NCBI GenBank assembly: GCA_036001465.1
Contig: DASYUH010000055.1
Coordinates: 1-64,000 of the forward strand
Origin: Candidatus Polarisedimenticolia bacterium
GTDB taxonomy: Bacteria; Acidobacteriota; Polarisedimenticolia; Gp22-AA2
Direction: 5' to 3'
DNA length: 64,000 bases
Below the pieces are notes generated by a model that did no database searches, was not told the origin of the DNA, and saw nothing but the letters and a program-made list of their open reading frames with translations. The position numbers and the translations under genes were made by a program. Shown piece after piece: positions 1-6,928 of the stretch. Each line of letters starts with the position of its first letter. Position 1 is the first letter of the stretch.

Positions 1-62
1 GTGCCGCCGGGACGTTGCGGCGCCGGGTTGTGGCAGAATGCGCCGCACAGGGAGGTGCCACG

Positions 63-623
63 ATGCCTTTCGGAAGCTTGTGGGTCCCCGTCATCGTCTC
101 CGCGATCGTCGTCTTCGTCGCCAGCTCGATTCTCCACATGGCGCTCAAGTACCACAAGGCGGACTACAAGGTCCTCGCGAACGAGGACGCCGTGCGCGAG
201 GCGATCTCCAGGGGAAACCCGTCACCCGGGATCTACGTGACGCCCCATTGCGCCGACATGAAGCAGATGAAGGACCCGGCGATGCTGGACAAGTACGCGA
301 AAGGGCCCGTCGCGATCCTGTCCATCCTTCCGAAGGGCGCGCCGAACATGTCGAAGCACCTGTCGCTCTGGTTCGGGTTCTGCGTCCTGGTGAGCTTCGT
401 GTCGGCCTACGTCGCCCGGCACACGCTGACGCCAGGCGCCGACGGGATGCTGGTGATGCGGATCACCGGCACGGTCGCCTTCGCGGGCTACGCGCTTTCC
501 GAGCTGAGCGCCTCGATCTGGAAGGGGCAGCCGTGGGCCAACACGTTGCGGCACGCCCTCGACGGATTGATCTACGCTCTTCTGACGGGTCTGACGTTCC
601 GTCTCATGTGGCCGGGGGCATAG
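63..623 (+). CDS. Conserved multi-pass membrane protein of unknown function
   Basis: A 186-residue protein whose function I do not recognise. The ATG at 63 is chosen because GGGAGG lies about 8 bases upstream; a longer frame back to 15 has no such site. Residues about 3-23 form a hydrophobic segment followed by a charged soluble stretch of roughly 75 residues. Three further hydrophobic segments follow, at about 103-120, 132-150 and 160-180. The middle part (HCADMKQMKDP) is polar and could sit on one side of the membrane. It stands alone on this strand; the next gene starts 295 bases later. A GC-rich hairpin begins just before its stop codon. Coding is well supported by strong third-position GC bias, but no role can be given. 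Confidence 0.75.
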   Translation: MPFGSLWVPVIVSAIVVFVASSILHMALKYHKADYKVLANEDAVREAISRGNPSPGIYVTPHCADMKQMKDPAMLDKYAKGPVAILSILPKGAPNMSKHLSLWFGFCVLVSFVSAYVARHTLTPGADGMLVMRITGTVAFAGYALSELSASIWKGQPWANTLRHALDGLIYALLTGLTFRLMWPGA

Positions 624-633
624 CCCCGGCCAC
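608..633 (+). terminator. Perfect GC-rich hairpin at the end of the first gene
   Basis: GTGGCCGGGG (608-617) is the exact inverse of CCCCGGCCAC (624-633), with a 6-base loop that ends in the TAG stop codon of the upstream gene. No T-tract follows, so it would be an imperfect intrinsic terminator or an mRNA 3'-end stabiliser. The call rests on the inverted repeat and its position only. Confidence 0.4.
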
Positions 634-917
634 AAGCCGTTGATTGGCCCCCCGGCAACGGGCGCCGTGTCCATGCGATCGACACTTTCTGTACGGCGTC
701 TGGACGGCTCCCGCTAAGGGCAATCCTCGCTGCAGTTAGGGACCCCCTGGAAGCGTCCCCCGCCCCCGGTTTGTCGGGAATCCGCACAGATCAGGCTATT
801 CAGGTGGGTCTCGCATCCTGCGCGGCCCGCCCCCTGAAGCCCATGCGCGCCAAGGAGTTACGCGAGGCTTCGGGTTGAACGCAGCGCTGGCAGGGGCCTT
901 GCAGTTCCTCAGGGCGC

Positions 918-2720
918 ATGACACCTCACCGCCGCATGCCATCGAAGCCAGCTGTCTTCAGGGTCATCGCCCTGATCGTCACGCTCCTGTTCGGCCAGCC
1001 GGCACAGGCGGGTCTGCTCGACCCGCTTTTGGACACCACGCAGCAGCTCCTGTCGCCTCTGGACCCCCTGCTTTCCGGCGTGACGGGGATCCTCGGAAAG
1101 TTGTCGGGTGACCTGCTGGCGATCCTCGACGGGCCGGCCGACGAGCAGATTCCGGTCGTCGTGCAGACCTATTCGGCACCCGACTCGGGCACGCTGAATC
1201 TCCTGGGGCTCCTCGGCGGCGTGCTGAAGTCGAGTTATTCCGCCATTCCGGGATACTCCGGCACGGTCCCGCGAGGTTCCCTCCAGCAGCTGGCCTCCGA
1301 TTCGAACGTGGAGCGGATCTCTCTCGACGCCCCCGTCAAGGCCCACCTGGACGTGGCGGCCCGCGTCGTCAGGGCCGACCGCGCCGCCACGCTGTCGGGG
1401 TGGTGGGGCGCCGGGCTGACCGGCCGCGGGATCGGGATCGCCGTGGTCGACTCCGGAGTGCAGCTGCACCAGGACTTCAAGCGCCCGTACGGCGCGAAGC
1501 AGGCCATCGAGGTGGAGGTCGTCGGCCACGAATCCGGCCTCGCCGACTATTTCGGCCACGGGACGCACGTCGCCGGAATCCTGAACGGCAACGGCGCCGC
1601 GTCGAGCGATGCCCTGTCGTTCCGCACCTTCAAGGGGATCGCGCCCGGGGCCCAGCTGATTTCGGTGCGCGCCCTGTCACCGGACGGCACGGGCTACACG
1701 TCCGACATCATCGCGGGCATCGACTGGGTGGTGAAATACAGGAGCAGCTACAACATCCGGGTTCTCAACCTGTCGCTCGGGCACCCGGTCTACGAGTCGT
1801 ACAGGACCGATCCCCTGTGCCGGGCCGTGGCGGCGGCGGTCAGGAAGGGAATCGTCGTCGTGGTCGCCGCCGGCAACGACGGATCGGTCGGGACCGGGTT
1901 CGGCACCATCACGAGCCCCGGCAACTCCCCCACGGCCGTCACGGTCGGCGCGCTGGACGACAAGAATACCGTCCCGACGACCGACGATGTCCTGGCCTGG
2001 TACTCGAGCAAGGGCCCGAGCCTGGTCGACTTCGTCGTCAAGCCGGACCTGGTCGCCCCCGGGACGTGGATCGTCTCCGCACGCGCGGTCTCCTCGTGGC
2101 TCGACACAGCGCACCACGAGCTGACCCTGCAGATCGCCGACTACAAGAACGATCCGGCCCATGCCGCGCAGGACGGCGCCTACTACACCCTGTCGGGGAC
2201 CTCGATGGCCGCCCCGATGGTCGCCGGCACGGCGGCCCTGATGCTGCAGAAGGACTCGACCCTGTCGCCCGCGACCGTCAAGGCGCGGCTGATGAAGTCG
2301 GCCGTCAAGGACACCCGGCTCGTCTTCCAGACCGGCGCCGGCATGCTCGACGCCTACGGCGCCCTGAATGCGACCGGCACCGCGCAGAACTCCCCCTCGC
2401 CGCTCGCCATGGCGGCCAGCGACGGCTTCGTGTACATCCAGGACACCGCGATCCTGTGGGGATCGACCTGGTCGCAGGGGGCCATCTGGGGCGGCGACAA
2501 GGGCAAATCCTACGGCGTGACGCTGACCCCCGTGCCGCAGGCGATCACGTCCGGCAGCGGCGCCATCTGGGGCGGCGGCGCGGGCGCCAAATCGACCCTC
2601 GACAACGCGGCCGTCACCGGCTCCGGGGCCATCTGGGGCGGCGACCGCTGCTCCCTCGGCTCCACCTTCGGCTCGGTCGAGGGGGACGGGGCGATCTGGG
2701 GCGGCGACAACCGCAAGTGA
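918..2720 (+). CDS. Secreted subtilisin-like (S8) serine protease with C-terminal GAIWGG repeats
   Basis: A 600-residue exported endopeptidase. The catalytic triad is complete: Asp178 in VVDSGV, His214 in GHGTHVAG and Ser429 in GTSMAAP. A signal peptide (about residues 7-31, ending PAQAG) is followed by an I9-like propeptide region before the catalytic core starts at about 165. An alternative start at 936 would shorten the N-terminus by six residues and leave the signal peptide intact. After the catalytic domain (to about 490) the last 90 residues are a Gly/Ser/Trp-rich tail with four GAIWGG copies, the last almost at the C-terminus. Such tails may mediate surface attachment or secretion, but that is inference. 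A second S8 protease with a related motif at its other end is encoded at 6929-9454. Confidence 0.93.
   Translation: MTPHRRMPSKPAVFRVIALIVTLLFGQPAQAGLLDPLLDTTQQLLSPLDPLLSGVTGILGKLSGDLLAILDGPADEQIPVVVQTYSAPDSGTLNLLGLLGGVLKSSYSAIPGYSGTVPRGSLQQLASDSNVERISLDAPVKAHLDVAARVVRADRAATLSGWWGAGLTGRGIGIAVVDSGVQLHQDFKRPYGAKQAIEVEVVGHESGLADYFGHGTHVAGILNGNGAASSDALSFRTFKGIAPGAQLISVRALSPDGTGYTSDIIAGIDWVVKYRSSYNIRVLNLSLGHPVYESYRTDPLCRAVAAAVRKGIVVVVAAGNDGSVGTGFGTITSPGNSPTAVTVGALDDKNTVPTTDDVLAWYSSKGPSLVDFVVKPDLVAPGTWIVSARAVSSWLDTAHHELTLQIADYKNDPAHAAQDGAYYTLSGTSMAAPMVAGTAALMLQKDSTLSPATVKARLMKSAVKDTRLVFQTGAGMLDAYGALNATGTAQNSPSPLAMAASDGFVYIQDTAILWGSTWSQGAIWGGDKGKSYGVTLTPVPQAITSGSGAIWGGGAGAKSTLDNAAVTGSGAIWGGDRCSLGSTFGSVEGDGAIWGGDNRK
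2455..2711 (+). repeat. Degenerate GAIWGG-coding repeats in the subtilase tail
   Basis: Four in-frame copies encoding GAIWGG (near 2478, 2560, 2625 and 2689), spaced by 20-30 residues, with a related ILWGS motif just upstream at about 2452. The DNA copies share the core gccatctggggcgg with small differences, so the motif is maintained at protein level in an otherwise variable Gly/Ser-rich tail. Confidence 0.75.
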
Positions 2721-2996
2721 GCGCCCGCTCGGATATCCCCCTGGCCGACTGACACCACCCGCAAAGCGAAATCCGGAACCACGTTCCCCGACGACACCCC
2801 CCCGGGCCGCCCTGTCGGCGGGTCGGCGGGTCTCTTCCTTCGAAAGGACGCTTGGTGATACTCTTTTCGCGGCGTCCGGGCCTCCTCCGCCTCAGTTTCC
2901 ACCGAGGCAACCGGGTTTTCGGAACGACCTCGAGGATGCTCGACGCCTTCTCTGCGTTTGCGGGATGCGGGCCAGACGGCGGGAGAGTCCACGGCC

Positions 2997-4163
2997 ATGA
3001 AGATCGTCGCTCCACGGGAGACGCGACCGGGAGAGCGCCGGGTGGCGATCGTTCCGGAGTCCTGCAAGAAGCTGGCCCAGGCGGGCTTCGCGGTTTCGAT
3101 CGAGAGCGGCGCCGGCGATGCGGCCATCTACCCGGACGAGGCCTACCGCGAGGCCGGCGCCACGGTGGAGACGAATCCCGCCGCCCTGCTCGGCTCCGCG
3201 GACGTCGTGCTCAAGGTCAATCCCCCCGCCGACACGGCGGACCGGACCGAGATCCAGTGGATGCGGCCGGGGGCGATCCTGCTGGGATCGCTGATGCCCC
3301 TGCGCCATCTGGAGGCCGTCCGGGCGCTCGCGGCGCGCCGGATCACCGCCTTCTCGACCGACGCCATCCCGCGCACCACCCGGGCCCAGGCGATGGACAC
3401 CCTCTCCTCGATGGCCAACATCACGGGGTACAGGGGGGTGCTCCTGGCCGCGGCGGATCTCGGCAAGTACTTCCCGATGTTCATGACGGCCGCCGGAACG
3501 GTCTTCCCCGCGCGCGTCTTCGTCATCGGGGCGGCGGTCGCCGGCTTGCAGGCGATCGCCACGGCCAGGCGGCTGGGCGCGAACGTCCTGGCCACCGACG
3601 TGCGGCCCGAGGTCAAGGAGCAGATCGAGAGCCTGGGCGCCAAGTACGTGGGGGTCGAGCTGAAGGAGAACGCCTCGGCCGGCGGCGGCTACGCCCGCGA
3701 GCTCACCGACGAGGACAAGGCCCGCCAGCGGACCGTGCTCGCCGAGCAGTGCGCCGCCGCCGACGTCGTGATCACCACGGCGCTCATCGGCGGGGTCCTC
3801 GCGCCGAAGCTGATCACCGCCGAGATGGTGCGGCGGATGCGGCCCGGCTCGATCCTCGTCGACCTGGCCGCGGACGGCGGAGGCAACTGCGAGCTGTCGC
3901 GGCCCGGTGAGACCGTCGTCGAGAACCGCGTCCGGATCCTGGCGCCCTTGAACCTGCCGTCCTCCATGCCCACGCACGCGAGCCTCCTGTTCTCGCGCAA
4001 CCTGGCCGCCTTCGTCCTGGCGTTCACCCGTGACAAGGCGTTCCATCTGGATCTGGGAGACGACATCCAGAAGGGCTCCATCATCACGCACGAGGGCGAG
4101 ATCGTCCATTCCAGGACCCGGGAGGCGGTGCAGACCGCCAGCGCCGGCGGCCTGCGGAGCTGA
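2997..4163 (+). CDS. pntAA: NAD(P) transhydrogenase subunit alpha part 1 (NAD-binding domain I)
   Basis: A 388-residue soluble domain I of the proton-translocating nicotinamide nucleotide transhydrogenase, which transfers hydride between NADH and NADP+ driven by the proton gradient. It opens with MKIVAPRETRPGERRVAIVP, the standard N-terminus of the alanine dehydrogenase/PNT family, so the ATG at 2997 (GGGAG about 11 bases upstream) is preferred over in-frame starts from 2958. A Rossmann motif GAAVAGLQA lies near residue 183, and RPGSILVDLAADGGGNCE near 280-300 is typical of the C-terminal lobe. It is first in a pntAA-pntAB-pntB operon. The split alpha subunit resembles the three-gene Rhodospirillum/Thermus arrangement rather than the two-gene E. 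coli type. Confidence 0.96.
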   Translation: MKIVAPRETRPGERRVAIVPESCKKLAQAGFAVSIESGAGDAAIYPDEAYREAGATVETNPAALLGSADVVLKVNPPADTADRTEIQWMRPGAILLGSLMPLRHLEAVRALAARRITAFSTDAIPRTTRAQAMDTLSSMANITGYRGVLLAAADLGKYFPMFMTAAGTVFPARVFVIGAAVAGLQAIATARRLGANVLATDVRPEVKEQIESLGAKYVGVELKENASAGGGYARELTDEDKARQRTVLAEQCAAADVVITTALIGGVLAPKLITAEMVRRMRPGSILVDLAADGGGNCELSRPGETVVENRVRILAPLNLPSSMPTHASLLFSRNLAAFVLAFTRDKAFHLDLGDDIQKGSIITHEGEIVHSRTREAVQTASAGGLRS

Positions 4164-4230
4164 GAGCCCGCAACCCGGCTGCCGTGGCAGCGGGTCCGAG
4201 TCCTGCCGATCGGAAAGGAGACGAACACGA

Positions 4231-4713
4231 ATGTCCGGACAGCAGATTGCAAGGCTGGCGGTCCCGCTGATCGCCGCGGCCCTGGCCGTCGTGGCCTTGG
4301 CGCAGGGGCCTGCGCAAACAGGGACCGCGCCGGCGGCCGTCCTCGCCTCGGCCCCGCTGCCCGACGCCTCCACGCCGTCCCCGGCGGAGGCGGCCGCCGA
4401 GCCTTCCGAGGGGGCCCGGCAGCCCCTGGACTACTGGTCCATGCTGTTCGTTTTCATGCTGGCCACGTTCATCGGGGTCGGCGTCATCCGGCGCGTCTCG
4501 CGGCTCCTGCACACTCCGCTCATGTCGATCACCAACGCCATCTCGGCGATCGCGGTGGTCGGATCGATCATCGTGACCGGCTCGGATCACCCCCTGTACA
4601 TTCGTGTCCTCGGGGCGGTCGCGCTGTTCGCCTCCATGACCAACATCGTGAGCGGATTCCTGATCACGGACCGCATGCTCAAGATGTTCAAGCGCGACGG
4701 AGGGCGGAAGTGA
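4231..4713 (+). CDS. pntAB: NAD(P) transhydrogenase subunit alpha part 2 (membrane domain)
   Basis: A 160-residue small membrane subunit. ATG at 4231 follows AAAGGAG at a good distance. Residues 1-25 are a hydrophobic leader, followed by an Ala/Pro/Ser-rich linker, unusually long for this normally about 100-residue subunit. The conserved membrane core starts at about 73 (LDYWSMLFVFMLATFIG) and includes the family motif HTPLMSITNAISAI, then two more helices. It helps form the proton channel with PntB. The last codon region overlaps the GTG start of pntB (GTGA at 4710-4713), indicating translational coupling. The N-terminal leader plus linker could be a cleaved signal sequence, which would be odd for this subunit. 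Confidence 0.93.
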   Translation: MSGQQIARLAVPLIAAALAVVALAQGPAQTGTAPAAVLASAPLPDASTPSPAEAAAEPSEGARQPLDYWSMLFVFMLATFIGVGVIRRVSRLLHTPLMSITNAISAIAVVGSIIVTGSDHPLYIRVLGAVALFASMTNIVSGFLITDRMLKMFKRDGGRK

Positions 4714-6122
4714 TCAACGCGCTCACCCAGCTGTCGTATCTCCTGGCGACGGCGCTCTTCGTCCTGGCCCTCCACTGGATGAACGATCCGAAGAGCGCCC
4801 GCCGCGGGGTGTTCGCCGGCGTCATCGCCATGCTGATTGCCATGCTCGCCACCTGGGCGCAGCCGCAGATCATCGTGCACCACGTCTGGATCGTCCTGGC
4901 CATCGCCGCGGGATTCCTGGTCGGCTGGCCCCTGTCGCGGGTCCCGCTGACCGCGGTGCCGCAGCGGACCGCGCTGTCGCACGCCTTCGGCGGCCTCGCG
5001 GCCGGCCTGGTCGGGACGGCGGAGTACTTCCTCTGGCTGGGCGAGAACCAGGCCCACCTGACGCCCTTCCGCATGACCGCGATCCTCGCCGAGATCATCC
5101 TCGGCTACCTGACCTTCACCGGCAGCCTCATGGCCGCCGGCAAGCTGCAGGAGATCCGCTGGGTCCCCCAGAGGCCCGTGACCTACCCGTTGCAGAACGT
5201 CACGAACATCGCCCTGTTCCTCCTGGCGCTCGGACTCGGCGTGGCTCTCGTCCTGAACCCCGCGGCGCCGTGGTCGTCCGCGATGTTCCTGGCGGTCATC
5301 GGCCTGGCGCTCCTGTTCGGCGTGCTGCTGATCATCCCGATCGGCGGAGCCGACATGCCGACGGTCATCTCGATCCTGAACTCCTACGCCGGCCTCTCGG
5401 CGGTGGCCATGGGATTCGTGCTCGACAACAAGCTGCTGATCACGGCGGGCGCGCTGGACGGATCGAGCGGCCTGATCCTGTCGATCATCATGTGCAAGGC
5501 GATGAACCGCTCTTTCGCCAACGTGCTCTTCGGCGCCTTCGGCTCGGTCGAGGCGGCCAAGGCCGGAGGCGAGCAGAAGGCCTACAAGTCCGAGACGATC
5601 GACGGCGCGGCCCAGCTTCTCGAGCAGGCCAGCCTGGTCGTCATCATCCCCGGGTACGGCATGGCCGTGGCCCAGGCGCAGCACAAGGTGCGCGAGCTCT
5701 ACGACCAGCTCCGGAAGCGCGGGATCACGGTGAAGTTCGCCATCCACCCGGTGGCCGGGCGGATGCCCGGCCACATGAACGTCCTCCTGGCCGAGGCGGA
5801 CATCCCCTACACGGACCTGGTGGAGATGGACGAGATCAACCCCGACATGCCGCAATGCGACGTCGCCCTGGTGGTCGGGGCCAACGACGTCGTGAATCCC
5901 AAGGCGCGCTACGACAAGGGGAGCCCGATCTACGGCATGCCGATCGTCGACGCCGACAAGGCCCGCACCGTGTTCGCCATCAAGCGCAGCAAGAACCCCG
6001 GCTTCGCCGGCATCGACAACGAGCTCTACTTCGCCGACAAGACCTTCATGCTGTTCGGCGACGCCAAGGCGGTCGTCGGGGAGTTGGTGAAGCAGCTGTC
6101 GGGCGGCTCCGGCATGCACTGA
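4710..6122 (+). CDS. pntB: NAD(P) transhydrogenase subunit beta
   Basis: A 470-residue subunit carrying about eight membrane helices (residues 1-270) and the NADP-binding domain III. Diagnostic motifs are visible: GGADMPTVISILNSYAGLS in the membrane part, and IIPGYGMAVAQAQ, HPVAGRMPGHMNVLLAEA, VGANDVVNP and IKRS in domain III. The GTG start at 4710 overlaps the pntAB stop by four bases. Length and motif order match the family over its full extent. The complete operon would supply NADPH at the expense of the proton gradient, relevant to peroxide and disulfide reduction. Confidence 0.97.
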   Translation: MINALTQLSYLLATALFVLALHWMNDPKSARRGVFAGVIAMLIAMLATWAQPQIIVHHVWIVLAIAAGFLVGWPLSRVPLTAVPQRTALSHAFGGLAAGLVGTAEYFLWLGENQAHLTPFRMTAILAEIILGYLTFTGSLMAAGKLQEIRWVPQRPVTYPLQNVTNIALFLLALGLGVALVLNPAAPWSSAMFLAVIGLALLFGVLLIIPIGGADMPTVISILNSYAGLSAVAMGFVLDNKLLITAGALDGSSGLILSIIMCKAMNRSFANVLFGAFGSVEAAKAGGEQKAYKSETIDGAAQLLEQASLVVIIPGYGMAVAQAQHKVRELYDQLRKRGITVKFAIHPVAGRMPGHMNVLLAEADIPYTDLVEMDEINPDMPQCDVALVVGANDVVNPKARYDKGSPIYGMPIVDADKARTVFAIKRSKNPGFAGIDNELYFADKTFMLFGDAKAVVGELVKQLSGGSGMH

Positions 6123-6217
6123 GACGGGAGTCCCCTCCGCGTTTCTCCCTCGATCCGGAATCGGTAGTAAAATCCGCTCGCTCCGTCGGACGGAGAACCG
6201 ATTCAAGGGAGGACTCC

Positions 6218-6901
6218 ATGAAGCACGGACGCCTGCGTGTGTTTCTGCCTGCGCTAGGATGCGCGGCGATGATCGGGCTCTTCGTTGCGACTCCGGCGTC
6301 GATGATGCGCGACGGGGAGTCCGGTTTCGTCTACTCGACCCCCCGGTCGATCGCCGAGGCCCAGTCGATCCTCGTTCAGGCCGGATACCTCAATGCCTCG
6401 GCGTACAGGCAGGGGGAGCTCGACAAGGCGACGGTCTCGGCCCTCCTGGACTTCCAGCGCGTCCACAGCCTGCGGCGGACCGGCGTGGTGGATTGGGAGA
6501 CGATGAGCCTGCTCCCGGCCCACGCCCATGGGAAGGGCGCGCGCCTCTTCGAAGGCAGCAAGAGATCCCTTGTCCTGGAAGGCGTGAACTTCGAGACGGA
6601 CAGCGACACGCTGACGGCGTCCTCGCACGCGACCCTCGATCGCGTGGCGCAGTCGCTCAACGCCTACCCCGACATCCGCGTCGAGATCGCCGGGCACACG
6701 GATTCGCTCGGGGGCGCCGACCACAACATGCAGCTCTCCGCAGCGCGGGCCGACTCGGTCAAGCGGTACCTCGTGAGCCGGGGCGTCGACGGCTCGCGCC
6801 TGGTCGCCAAGGGGTACGGCGACAGCATGCCTGTTGCCGACAACGACACCGCCTCCGGGCGAGCGAAGAACCGCCGCGTCGAGCTGAAGCGGATCGACTG
6901 A
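6218..6901 (+). CDS. OmpA-family protein with N-terminal peptidoglycan-binding domain
   Basis: A 227-residue envelope protein. ATG at 6218 has GGGAGG 8 bases upstream. A hydrophobic signal or anchor segment (about 9-27) is followed by a PG_binding_1-type domain at about 43-95, recognisable from the pattern IAEAQSILVQAGY...LDFQRVHSL...G.VDWETM. A C-terminal OmpA domain (about 110-227) has VNFETDSDTL, the peptidoglycan-contact motif EIAGHTDSLG, LSAARADSVKRYL and the terminal KNRRVEL. Having two wall-binding domains suggests it tethers the outer membrane or another complex to peptidoglycan. It is convergent with the protease gene ending at 6929, only 27 bases away. Confidence 0.9.
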   Translation: MKHGRLRVFLPALGCAAMIGLFVATPASMMRDGESGFVYSTPRSIAEAQSILVQAGYLNASAYRQGELDKATVSALLDFQRVHSLRRTGVVDWETMSLLPAHAHGKGARLFEGSKRSLVLEGVNFETDSDTLTASSHATLDRVAQSLNAYPDIRVEIAGHTDSLGGADHNMQLSAARADSVKRYLVSRGVDGSRLVAKGYGDSMPVADNDTASGRAKNRRVELKRID

Positions 6902-6928
6902 TCGGCACGGGAGCGTCGAGAGGGCGGG

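Noticed and set aside
5270-6901. Long open frame upstream of the OmpA-type gene suggesting a fusion protein.
   Set aside because: Its first two thirds overlap pntB in another frame and have the Arg/Pro-rich composition of a shadow frame; the real start is at 6218.
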